The notes under the pieces were generated by a model that was given only the letters and a program-made list of their open reading frames with translations, did not search any database and was not told where the DNA came from. Shown piece by piece: positions 23,615-31,250 of a stretch of DNA of 37,122 bases; positions within the stretch are counted from its first letter, which is position 1, and each line of letters begins with the position of its first letter. Where the stretch lies: contig JAKPTF010000047.1 of the NCBI GenBank assembly GCA_029571225.1, positions 1-37,122 on the forward strand. The letters are read 5' to 3'. The translations under genes and the position numbers were made by a program. The DNA comes from Candidatus Omnitrophota bacterium. GTDB lineage: Bacteria > Omnitrophota > Gorgyraeia > Gygaellales > Profunditerraquicolaceae.

Positions 23615-24974
23615 ACGCTACCATTTTATAGGCATCGGAGGCATAGGCATGTCGGGTATCGCGCAGCTGCTGATCGCGCGCGGCGGCAAAGTCAGCGGGT
23701 CTGACGTCAGGGAAAACGCCATGACACAGCTTCTTGCCGGGCTGGGGGCACGCATCTCCATAGGCCACGCCGCGGGCAATATCGCGGATGCCGATTATGT
23801 CGTCTATTCGTCGGCCGTCAAAGAAGATAACCCCGAGATGAGGGAGGCGCGCAGGCGCGGCATACCCGTCATGCAGCGGGCAGAGGCGCTCGCGCGGCTC
23901 ATGCGCGATAAGAAGGTCATATGCGTCACAGGCAGCCACGGCAAGACCACGACAACGTCGCTGGTGTCCCATATGCTGCTTGAGGCGCGGCTGTCGCCGA
24001 CCGTTGCGATCGGCGGCAATCTCAAGAACATTAACGCCAATGCCCTGGTAGGAGAAGGCGATTTTTTCTGCGCCGAAGCGGATGAATCGGACGGATCATT
24101 CCTTCATTATTCGCCTCTTTATTCCATCATAACCAATGTGGACCGGGAACATCTTGACCATTACGGGACCTTTGATGCTGTTATTGCCGCATACGCGGCG
24201 TTCATGGAAAGGACGCGGCCAGGAGGGTGTCTGTTCTGTTGCGGTGACGACGAGAACCTCGTGCGCCTGTGCCGGTCGCATCAAGGGCGGAGGGTCCTGT
24301 TCGGTCTCGGAGCTGCGTGCGACGTCTCAGCCAGGAATATCCGTATTGAAGGATTGTCCTCCGTGTTCGACTGTGTTTGCGGCGGCAGGCAAACCGGTAC
24401 GTTCCGCCTGTCGGCAGGCGGGCTGCATAATATATCCAATGCATTGAGCGTGATCGCACTGGGAGATGAGCTTCGGATAGACCGTGCGGTCATAACCCGG
24501 GCACTTGAGACGTATAAGGGCGCGGGCCGCAGGCTCGACGTAAAATGGCACGGCATGGAACTTATGGTCATTGACGATTACGCGCATCATCCGACCGAGA
24601 TCAAGGCGACGCTGGCAGCGGTAAGGAACCTGCAATGCAAAAGGCTTATTGCGGTGTTCCAGCCGCACCGCTATTCCCGGACGCGGCTGCTGCTTGATGA
24701 TTTTGCTTCCTGTTTCGATGCCGCGGACCTTGTGTTCCTTACCGATATTTACCCTGCCGGCGAGCAGCCCATTCCCGGGGTCACGCCCGAATGCGTGCGC
24801 GACGCGATCCGGAAACACTCTGCCGGAAAGCAGGTCGAGGTGATTCCGAAGAGCGGGCTTACGGAGCATGTCAGGCGCATCCTGGAGCCGGGAGACATCG
24901 TTCTGATGCTTGGAGCAGGGGATATCACGAGGATAAGCGATGAGCTTGCAGCAGAACTGTCCGGTTCCGTATAA
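23607..24974 (+). CDS. murC: UDP-N-acetylmuramate:L-alanine ligase MurC
   Basis: MurC adds the first amino acid, L-alanine, to UDP-MurNAc. The 455-residue protein opens with the characteristic YHFIGIGGIGMSGIAQLLI and has GSDVRENAMT. The P-loop is CVTGSHGKTTTTSLVSHML, followed by AEADESDGSFLHYSP and the NVDREHLDHYGTF motif. The C-terminal domain contains VIDDYAHHPTEIKATLAAVR and AVFQPHRYSRTRLL, which are diagnostic for MurC. It overlaps murG by 8 and murB by 35 bases. Confidence 0.97.
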   Translation: MNERYHFIGIGGIGMSGIAQLLIARGGKVSGSDVRENAMTQLLAGLGARISIGHAAGNIADADYVVYSSAVKEDNPEMREARRRGIPVMQRAEALARLMRDKKVICVTGSHGKTTTTSLVSHMLLEARLSPTVAIGGNLKNINANALVGEGDFFCAEADESDGSFLHYSPLYSIITNVDREHLDHYGTFDAVIAAYAAFMERTRPGGCLFCCGDDENLVRLCRSHQGRRVLFGLGAACDVSARNIRIEGLSSVFDCVCGGRQTGTFRLSAGGLHNISNALSVIALGDELRIDRAVITRALETYKGAGRRLDVKWHGMELMVIDDYAHHPTEIKATLAAVRNLQCKRLIAVFQPHRYSRTRLLLDDFASCFDAADLVFLTDIYPAGEQPIPGVTPECVRDAIRKHSAGKQVEVIPKSGLTEHVRRILEPGDIVLMLGAGDITRISDELAAELSGSV

Positions 24975-25821
24975 AAAAAAGGTCCGCCTTTCGCGTCATA
25001 CTACGTTCGGCATAGGCGGGCCGGCGCAGTTCTGGGCAGAGCCCGGGGACGTCTCTGCTTTGTCCGATCTGGTGCGCTGGTGCAGGACGCGACGGATGCG
25101 TATCCGCGTGATCGGCGCGGGAAGCAATATACTCGTTGCGGACCGCGGGGTCAAAGGATTCGTAGTGAAGTTGAACGCTCCATGTTTCTGCGGGATTGCG
25201 CGGGTCAACGGCCGCGTCATAGCCGGAGCCGGCGCGCCGCTTGCACGGTTGATTGCGTTCTGCGCAGGCGCGGGCTTATCCGGAGCTGAGTTCCTGCACG
25301 GCATTCCCGGAACTGTCGGCGGCGCAGTGGTCGGCAATGCCGGCTCAGGGACCCTGTCCATAGGGGATTTAGTTGAATTTGTCGTCGTTATGGATTATAA
25401 TGGCAAAATATCGAAACTTGAGGCCAAGGACATCGGTTTTTCTTATCGCCGTTCAGGCCTCGACAACGTCATTGTCCTGCAGGCATGCATGAGATTGTCC
25501 GTCTGCGCGCCGTCCGTTATACGCCGCAGAATAGCCCAGTATGCGCGGATGCGGCGCCTGACGCAGGGATCAGGATGGCGCAGCGCAGGATGCTGTTTCA
25601 AGAACCCTGGGAGCGAGTCTGCAGGCAGGCTTATAGATGCCTGCGGCCTGAAAGGTAGCCGCTGCGGCCGGGCGGTTGTTTCCAGGATCCATGCGAATTT
25701 CATACTCAATGACGGGCGCGCGGCTGCGTCGGATGTCCGCCGCCTGATGCGGCGCATCACATCCGCAGTCAAAAAAAAGTTCGGCATCAGATTGGAGCCT
25801 GAGATACGGATATGGCAATGA
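24940..25821 (+). CDS. murB: UDP-N-acetylenolpyruvoylglucosamine reductase MurB
   Basis: MurB is an FAD enzyme that reduces UDP-GlcNAc-enolpyruvate to UDP-MurNAc with NADPH. The 293-residue protein has RLSRHTTFGIGGPAQFW, the FAD-binding GAGSNILVADRGVKGFVV, and EFLHGIPGTVGGAVVGNAGS. The proton-donor motif, usually G-S-x-F-K-N-P, reads A-G-C218-C-F-K-N-P, so cysteine stands where E. coli has serine 229; similar cysteines occur in some MurB proteins. The final catalytic glutamate is in LEPEIRIW. Its FAD would be made by RibF, encoded upstream in this window. Confidence 0.95.
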   Translation: MSLQQNCPVPYKKKVRLSRHTTFGIGGPAQFWAEPGDVSALSDLVRWCRTRRMRIRVIGAGSNILVADRGVKGFVVKLNAPCFCGIARVNGRVIAGAGAPLARLIAFCAGAGLSGAEFLHGIPGTVGGAVVGNAGSGTLSIGDLVEFVVVMDYNGKISKLEAKDIGFSYRRSGLDNVIVLQACMRLSVCAPSVIRRRIAQYARMRRLTQGSGWRSAGCCFKNPGSESAGRLIDACGLKGSRCGRAVVSRIHANFILNDGRAAASDVRRLMRRITSAVKKKFGIRLEPEIRIWQ

Positions 25822-26765
25822 CATACCCTATAAAGAGCGGTTTTGGCAAAGTCGGCGTGCTTATGGGCGGCCCGTCCGAGGAACGGCAAATATCGCTGAG
25901 GTCCGCTGCGGCGGTGTGCGAGAGCCTCAAGCAGCAGGGGCTCGACGTGGTGCCTCTTGATATAACGACTGATGACGCCGTATCAAACGCCGCATTGATC
26001 CGGTCGAGCATGATCGACTGCGCTTTTGTCGTGCTTCACGGCAGGTTCGGAGAAGACGGCACTATTCAGCAGATTCTGGAAGACCTTCAAATCCCATATA
26101 CAGGATCGGGCGTAGAAGCGAGCAGGCGCGCCATGGATAAGGTTGTTTCGCAGGAAATGTTCCTCCGGGCCGGCCTGCGCGTGCCCGAATATGTGAATGT
26201 ATCCCGATCCGCATTCGAGCGGGGTGCGGTGGTGAAAGTGCCTTTTGCCCTGCCGTGGGTCGTCAAACCTTCCCGCCAGGGGTCCAGCATCGGCCTTTCC
26301 ATCATAGATTCCCCCGACGGGCTTGGAGCGGCCATCAGGCTGGCGCTGGAAACGGACGACACGGCAGTTGTGCAGCAGTATATCAGGGGCAGGGAGTTGA
26401 CCGTGGCAATCCTCGAAGGAAAGCCGCTGCCTGTCATCGAGATCGTAACGACGAGGCGGTTCTTTGATTACGAGGCCAAGTATCAAAACGGATTCACCAA
26501 GTATATCGCCCCGGCCCTGCTAGACGCAACGGCCGCCTCACTCGTTCAGGAGGCTGCCATAGCCGCCCATCGGGCGCTTGGCTGCACGGGATATTCGCGC
26601 GTTGACATCATCCTGGGGGAAGATCGCGTTCCGTATATCCTTGAATTGAACAACATCCCGGGGCTCACGCAGACAAGCCTGCTGCCTAAGGCGGCGCGAT
26701 GCGCGGGAATAGATTTTAACCAGTTGTGCATCAGGATGCTCGGGTCTATCTATGAGAAGAAATAA
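25812..26765 (+). CDS. ddl: D-alanine:D-alanine ligase
   Basis: Ddl makes the D-Ala-D-Ala dipeptide that MurF uses. The 317-residue ATP-grasp protein has VGVLMGGPSEERQISLRSA near the N-terminus, VVLHGRFGEDGTIQQILE, PYTGSGVEASRRAMDK, the ATP-binding PWVVKPSRQGSSIG, RGRELTVAILEGKPLPVIEI, and the C-terminal ILELNNIPGLTQTSLLPKAA. Starts at 25812 or, two codons later, 25818 are both possible. It overlaps murB by 10 bases and ftsQ by 14. Its placement between murB and ftsQ matches the order in many dcw clusters. Confidence 0.96.
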   Translation: MAMTYPIKSGFGKVGVLMGGPSEERQISLRSAAAVCESLKQQGLDVVPLDITTDDAVSNAALIRSSMIDCAFVVLHGRFGEDGTIQQILEDLQIPYTGSGVEASRRAMDKVVSQEMFLRAGLRVPEYVNVSRSAFERGAVVKVPFALPWVVKPSRQGSSIGLSIIDSPDGLGAAIRLALETDDTAVVQQYIRGRELTVAILEGKPLPVIEIVTTRRFFDYEAKYQNGFTKYIAPALLDATAASLVQEAAIAAHRALGCTGYSRVDIILGEDRVPYILELNNIPGLTQTSLLPKAARCAGIDFNQLCIRMLGSIYEKK

Positions 26766-27531
26766 ACCACTGTCCCCGCGGCAGAGCCGGAGCCGCCCTT
26801 CAGCGGCTGTGCCGGGCATTGTCCTGGCGCTTGTCCTTGTGTGCGCCGGTGCCGTATCGGTGCAATCGTTCAGGACACACGATTTTTTCAAGGTCAAGGA
26901 TATCATAATACGCGAAGGCACGAAAATACGCGACGACCGTGACAACGACCTCAAATTCCTAATCGGCAAGAACATATTCACGCTTGATTTGAAAAAGAAC
27001 GTTCAATTCATACAGTCCATGTATCCCGCCTACAGGACTGCGCGCCTTGTGAAGTTCCTGCCGAACCAGATGTGCCTTGACCTGATGAAACGCAACGCCG
27101 TTGCCTGCGTAAACACACAGCCGCCGTTATACATCGATGACCGGATGATTTTCTTTGAAGCGGTCGATCCCGCTTCCGCACAGAAGCTGCCGCTTATTTC
27201 GGGCATAGATACGACGAACCGGAATTTCAGGTCCGGAATGCGGACGAGCCACGCCGGAGTGATCTTCGCCGTGCGCCTCATACAGCAGGTAAAGGAAAAT
27301 AAGGTCCTGCAGCGCTATAATATCGAGCGCGTCGTAGTGCATGACGCGGTAAACGCATCGTTATATCTTTCCGGCCCTCTGGAAGTCCGTATCGGGGCCG
27401 GAAAACTAGACGATTCCCTGCATATACTGGCAAGCCTGCTGAACCAGGTTGGCAACGGCGTATCCAATATAGAATACATCGACCTGAGGTTCAAGGACCC
27501 GGTTATACGTTTTAAAGGCAAGGAGGCTTGA
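26752..27531 (+). CDS. ftsQ: Cell division protein FtsQ/DivIB
   Basis: A 259-residue bitopic protein with a basic cytoplasmic tail (about 20 residues, RRNKPLSPRQSRSR), one transmembrane helix (PGIVLALVLVCAGAVSV) and a POTRA-like domain beginning at FFKVKDIIIREGTKI. It continues with a beta domain that includes YPAYRTARLVKFLPNQMCLDLMKRNAVAC and, near the end, NIEYIDLRFKDPVIRF, which matches the typical FtsQ end. FtsQ bridges FtsL/FtsB to the rest of the divisome. The call rests on domain order plus location between ddl and ftsA, because family identity is low. Confidence 0.88.
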   Translation: MRRNKPLSPRQSRSRPSAAVPGIVLALVLVCAGAVSVQSFRTHDFFKVKDIIIREGTKIRDDRDNDLKFLIGKNIFTLDLKKNVQFIQSMYPAYRTARLVKFLPNQMCLDLMKRNAVACVNTQPPLYIDDRMIFFEAVDPASAQKLPLISGIDTTNRNFRSGMRTSHAGVIFAVRLIQQVKENKVLQRYNIERVVVHDAVNASLYLSGPLEVRIGAGKLDDSLHILASLLNQVGNGVSNIEYIDLRFKDPVIRFKGKEA

Positions 27532-27537
27532 GGGCAC

Positions 27538-28794
27538 ATGCTTGAGAATTCCATATGCGCACTGGATATCGGTTCGTCTAAGATTGCCGCGGTCGTCGCG
27601 CAGGTGAAAAAGGGGCATATCACCCGGATGTCCTTTGCGACGGCACCAGCCCGGGGCATCGCAAAAGGCGTTATCGTCGATTCCGTTGACCTCGTAGATG
27701 CGGTGACCAGGGTCATGAAGGATTTGAAAGCGTCCTCCGGGGTAAACGTGCGCGCGCTCTTCACCAATATTTCCGGAAGGCATATCACGACCAGGCACAG
27801 CAAGGCAGTGATCCCGCTTGCCCAGCGAGGGAATAAGCTCATTACGGCATCCGATATCCATAAGGTTAATGAGCAAGCCCGTATTTTGGGCTCGAGCATG
27901 GAAGAGGAAATCGTGCACGCGATACCGTTCGGATATTCCATCGATTCGAACGCAGCCATTGTAAATCCGATCGGGCTTTACAGCCACAGGCTCGAAGTTG
28001 ACCTGTATCTGGTGTGCGCGAACCTGGCTTCCGTCCAGACCGTTACGCATGTAGTCAACCAGGCCGGCTTCGACGTTAAGGGGCTCTTTTTTTCCGGTAT
28101 TGCCGGAGCCGCTATCGTGTTCCCCGAAGAGAACCGAAAGGGGACCCGCGTCCTGTGCGATATCGGCAGCGATGTTACGGAATTGCTGTTTTTCAAGGAC
28201 GGGTATCTGAAGAATATACGCGTCCTGGCAACTGGCGGGGACGAGTTGACTAACGGGCTCGCCGAGTCGCTGACCATCCCATGGGAACTGGCGGAGGATA
28301 TCAAGGTTTCCTACGGGATAGTCGGCGAACAGACGCGTGTCTCCGAGGACAAAGAGGTTTTGATCAAAAAAGACAATATTTACAAACCGGTGAAACAGCG
28401 CCAGGTATGCGAGACCATCACTGCCAGGGCGCGGACGCTGGTCAATCAGATCAAAGAGGCTGTGGAGAAAGAGGTCTCCCTGGTTCGCATCGATTCGTTT
28501 GTCGTGACCGGAAGGACGATATTTCAGGAAGGGCTGCTGGAAATGCTAGAGGCGGTTCTTGGTATCAGGGTCGCATGCGGCCGGATCACGGATCCGCAGA
28601 TCATCCCCTTCGCGAACAAGAACGATGTCCTTTCGGGCCAGAAATACCTGACCTATCTGACCACGCTTGGCATTATCTCTCACCAGTTGAAAGAATTACA
28701 GCCGAGCAAAGACGATTCGTTTTCCAGAATCCCCGACCATCCTATCCTCAGGATCTTCCATAAAGCCTGGGAAATCTATCAGGAATATTTCTAA
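27538..28794 (+). CDS. ftsA: Cell division protein FtsA (actin-like), divergent nucleotide motif
   Basis: FtsA anchors the FtsZ ring to the membrane. The 418-residue protein has the actin-fold phosphate-1 motif CALDIGSSKIAAVV, the FtsA-specific 1C insertion region (NISGRHITTRHSKAVIPL), phosphate-2 LCDIGSDVTELLFF, and ATGGDELTNGLAESL. The adenosine motif, usually T-G-G-(G/A), reads V-T324-G325-R326-T-I-F-Q-E-G-L, so a conserved glycine is replaced by arginine. The C-terminal helix HPILRIFHKAWEIYQEYF is amphipathic and suits membrane binding. AGGAGG at 27521-27526 serves as the ribosome binding site. No ftsZ follows; the next gene is yggS after a promoter. Confidence 0.93.
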   Translation: MLENSICALDIGSSKIAAVVAQVKKGHITRMSFATAPARGIAKGVIVDSVDLVDAVTRVMKDLKASSGVNVRALFTNISGRHITTRHSKAVIPLAQRGNKLITASDIHKVNEQARILGSSMEEEIVHAIPFGYSIDSNAAIVNPIGLYSHRLEVDLYLVCANLASVQTVTHVVNQAGFDVKGLFFSGIAGAAIVFPEENRKGTRVLCDIGSDVTELLFFKDGYLKNIRVLATGGDELTNGLAESLTIPWELAEDIKVSYGIVGEQTRVSEDKEVLIKKDNIYKPVKQRQVCETITARARTLVNQIKEAVEKEVSLVRIDSFVVTGRTIFQEGLLEMLEAVLGIRVACGRITDPQIIPFANKNDVLSGQKYLTYLTTLGIISHQLKELQPSKDDSFSRIPDHPILRIFHKAWEIYQEYF

Positions 28795-28838
28795 AAATAA
28801 CGGGGATCAGAACCTTCCCCACAGTGCTCCTTTTTAGG

Positions 28839-28866
28839 TTGACCCGCAGGGCCGTGCGTGTATAAT
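28839..28866 (+). promoter_or_regulatory. Sigma70-type promoter for the yggS-proC-ileS gene string
   Basis: A -35 TTGACC (28839-28844) and a consensus -10 TATAAT (28861-28866) are 16 bases apart. The predicted start near 28873 leaves only about 10 bases before the yggS ATG at 28883, with no Shine-Dalgarno in that leader. This promoter occupies the 88-base gap where ftsZ would usually begin after ftsA. Confidence 0.75.
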
Positions 28867-28882
28867 ATAAGAGTTTACAGCC

Positions 28883-29542
28883 ATGATCAGCGAGAATGTG
28901 CAGAGAGTGAAGGCGAGGATTGATGCGGCATGCCGCCGCGTCAACCGCGATCCTGCAGGGGTGACACTCGTTGCAGTGACCAAAGGCAGGCCCGTAGAGG
29001 ATATTCTTCAGGTCCTGGATACCGGCGTCCTCGATATCGGGGAGAACAGGGTTCAGGAGGCCGCGAAGAAATATGAAGAAGTCTGCCGTCTGGCACCGGC
29101 CCCGCAGCAGGTCAGGTGGCATATGATCGGCCACCTGCAGACCAATAAAGTAAGGGAGGCGGTGCGCATCTTCAGCCTCATCCATTCGGTTGACAGCCTT
29201 CGCCTGGCGCAGGAAATAGATAGACACGCGGCACACGCAGGCAAGATCCAGGATATTCTTCTGGAGGTCAAAACGTCGCCAGAGGATACTAAGTACGGGA
29301 TTTCTCCGGAAGAGTTTACTGCTGTCGCTAGCGATATTTCGCGGCTTTCGCACGTGCGCCTGCGCGGAGCCATGACCATGGCCCCTCGGGGCCTAAGTGG
29401 CGGGTTAGCCCGGCCTTATTTCCGCATCGTTAGCCGGCTCGGCCAGCAGGTCGTTTCAATGGGAATGTCGGATGATTTTGAGGTCGCGATCGAAGAAGGC
29501 GCGACGATCGTGCGCGTGGGCAGGTTATTATTCGAGGCATAG
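28883..29542 (+). CDS. yggS: Pyridoxal-phosphate homeostasis protein YggS/YlmE
   Basis: A 219-residue PLP-binding protein of the alanine-racemase-like fold that buffers PLP and affects amino-acid and keto-acid balance. Motifs are TLVAVTKGRP with the Schiff-base lysine K34, DIGENRVQEA, WHMIGHLQTNKVR, SVDSLRLAQEI, GAMTMAP, and the C-terminal SMGMSDDFEVAIEEGATIVRVGR. It is often found next to ftsZ/sepF or proC; here it stands directly before proC, with the stop and next ATG abutting. Transcription probably begins at the promoter 10-20 bases upstream of the start codon. Confidence 0.95.
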   Translation: MISENVQRVKARIDAACRRVNRDPAGVTLVAVTKGRPVEDILQVLDTGVLDIGENRVQEAAKKYEEVCRLAPAPQQVRWHMIGHLQTNKVREAVRIFSLIHSVDSLRLAQEIDRHAAHAGKIQDILLEVKTSPEDTKYGISPEEFTAVASDISRLSHVRLRGAMTMAPRGLSGGLARPYFRIVSRLGQQVVSMGMSDDFEVAIEEGATIVRVGRLLFEA

Positions 29543-30373
29543 ATGAAAAGGGATACGGCTATAGGGGTTATAGGTTTTGGAAACATGGGAAGCGCCATAG
29601 CTCTGGGGTTAAAGGACAGGCACAGGGTTTTTATCTATGAGAAAGACCCCGCGAAGATTACCGGAGCTTCCGGCGTGACTGCCCTGGGTAGCATCGAGGA
29701 TATCATTGACGCCGCGCAGACAATCATTATCGCAGTAAAACCACAGGATTTCGACGCGGTGCTCGAGGAGCTGCGCGGCAAGGTTGTGCATCGGATGGTG
29801 ATATCCATTGCCGCAGGGATTTCCACCGGTTATATCGAGGAGAACATCGGGGACGTGCCGGTGATCCGCGTGATGCCGAACCTGCCAGCGAGTATTGGAA
29901 TGGGAATGATCTGCCTGTGTAAGGGAAGGTATGCTTTGGAAACCGACCTGGCGTATGCGCAGAAGCTTTTTGACCGGCTCGGCAGGACGCTTGTGGTAGA
30001 GGAATCGCAGATGAACGCAGTGACCGCGGTGTCCGGGAGCGGTCCGGGTTTCTTCTTCGGATTGATCGAAGACAAGCCTGAAGGCGAATGGGCGGTTTAC
30101 GGAACCAACATCTTTACCCCTTTATTGATAGAGGCGGCGCGCGAAATCGGATTCAGCCAGCAGCAGGCGCAGACGCTGGCTGTCGCTACGACAGAGGGCA
30201 GCCTTGCTCTCCTGCGCAGGACGCGCCTGTCACCGCAGGAACTGCGCCGCCGGGTCACGTCGAAAGGCGGCACTACCGAGGCGGGTCTGGAAACGCTTGC
30301 CAGAACGCAATCGCTAGTCCAGGCGGTCAGGGCTGCTGCGCAGCGTGCGGAAGAACTTGCCGGAGGGAATTGA
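29543..30373 (+). CDS. proC: Pyrroline-5-carboxylate reductase
   Basis: ProC reduces 1-pyrroline-5-carboxylate to proline with NAD(P)H. The 276-residue protein has the Rossmann motif IGVIGFGNMGSAIALGL, IIAVKPQDFDAVLEEL, VIRVMPNLPASIGMGM, the catalytic-domain AVSGSGPGFFFGLIED, and the C-terminal VTSKGGTTEAGLETL. Compared with the usual pattern there seems to be an insertion of about 15 residues (KPEGEWAVYGTNIF) after the SGSGP helix. It sits between yggS and an MTA-phosphorylase-like gene with a 0-4 base gap on each side. Confidence 0.92.
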   Translation: MKRDTAIGVIGFGNMGSAIALGLKDRHRVFIYEKDPAKITGASGVTALGSIEDIIDAAQTIIIAVKPQDFDAVLEELRGKVVHRMVISIAAGISTGYIEENIGDVPVIRVMPNLPASIGMGMICLCKGRYALETDLAYAQKLFDRLGRTLVVEESQMNAVTAVSGSGPGFFFGLIEDKPEGEWAVYGTNIFTPLLIEAAREIGFSQQQAQTLAVATTEGSLALLRRTRLSPQELRRRVTSKGGTTEAGLETLARTQSLVQAVRAAAQRAEELAGGN

Positions 30374-30377
30374 TAAT

Positions 30378-31238
30378 ATGGGAAAGACAGGAATCATAGG
30401 CGGCAGCGGTTTGTACAAGATAGAAGGCTTTACCGATGTTAAGGAGATCGCGGTCAAGACCCCGTTCGGAGACCCGTCTGACAAATTCATGTCAGGTATC
30501 TTCGAGGGCAAAGAGGTCGTTTTCCTGCCGCGCCACGGCAGGGGCCACCGGATCAACCCTAGCGAGATCAATTACCGAGCGAATATCTTCGCAATGAAGA
30601 AGCTCGGTGTGGACCGGATCATTTCCCTGACCGCCTGCGGCAGCCTTCGAGCCGAGATGAAGCCGCTTGATTTTGTCCTTCCCGACCAGTTCGTTGACCG
30701 GACAAACCAGGCCAGGAAGATGACGTTCTTCGAGAACGGGATTGTCGCCCATGTGGGTTTTGCCGATCCGGTATGCAACAGCCTTCGCAGCCATGTGCAC
30801 AAAAGCATCCTCGCGCTCGGTTTCAACGTGCATGACGGAGGCACCTACATCACCATGGAAGGCCCGGCGTTCTCCACGCGCGCCGAATCTAACCTTTACC
30901 GCAGCTGGGGCATGGACATCATCGGCATGACAAACATGTCAGAGGCGAAGCTTGCGCGCGAAGCTGAGATCTGCTACGTGACGGTGGCAGCGGTCACGGA
31001 TTTCGACTGCTGGTACCAGTCGGCAGAAGAGGTTACCCTTGAGATGATTATCGCCAACCTGCAGAAGAACGTGGACCGCTCAAAGGCTATTGTCAGGAAT
31101 ATGATCAAAGACCTGCCTGATGAACGGACCTGCGGCTGCGGAAGTGCGCTACAGAACGCTATCGTAACCGACAGGGCGCTGATCCCGGCAAAGCTAAAGA
31201 AGGACCTTGCGCCGATAATCGGCAAATATATTAGATAA
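30378..31238 (+). CDS. mtnP: S-methyl-5'-thioadenosine phosphorylase family (MtnP-like)
   Basis: A family 2 purine nucleoside phosphorylase of 286 residues. These enzymes phosphorolyse methylthioadenosine or 6-oxopurine nucleosides. Motifs are TGIIGGSGLYKIEGF, VVFLPRHGRGHRINPSEINYRANI, LTACGSLRAEMKPLDFVLPDQFVDRT, TYITMEGPAFSTRAESNLY, and IGMTNMSEAKLAREAEICYVTVAAVTDFD. The final aspartate (TDFD) is the base-interacting region and fits an adenine-type ligand. I chose ATG 30378 over the track start 30345 because GGAGGG (30362-30367) is correctly spaced and it avoids overlap with proC. An inosine/guanosine phosphorylase role is not excluded. Confidence 0.92.
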   Translation: MGKTGIIGGSGLYKIEGFTDVKEIAVKTPFGDPSDKFMSGIFEGKEVVFLPRHGRGHRINPSEINYRANIFAMKKLGVDRIISLTACGSLRAEMKPLDFVLPDQFVDRTNQARKMTFFENGIVAHVGFADPVCNSLRSHVHKSILALGFNVHDGGTYITMEGPAFSTRAESNLYRSWGMDIIGMTNMSEAKLAREAEICYVTVAAVTDFDCWYQSAEEVTLEMIIANLQKNVDRSKAIVRNMIKDLPDERTCGCGSALQNAIVTDRALIPAKLKKDLAPIIGKYIR

Positions 31239-31250
31239 GGAAGTGCACGC

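Noticed and set aside
28802-28835. Possible terminator after ftsA (GGGGA ... TCCCC, then a T-run)
   Set aside because: The stem is only 5 bp with a 9-base loop, and the T-run is 10 bases away from the stem, so it does not fit an intrinsic terminator.
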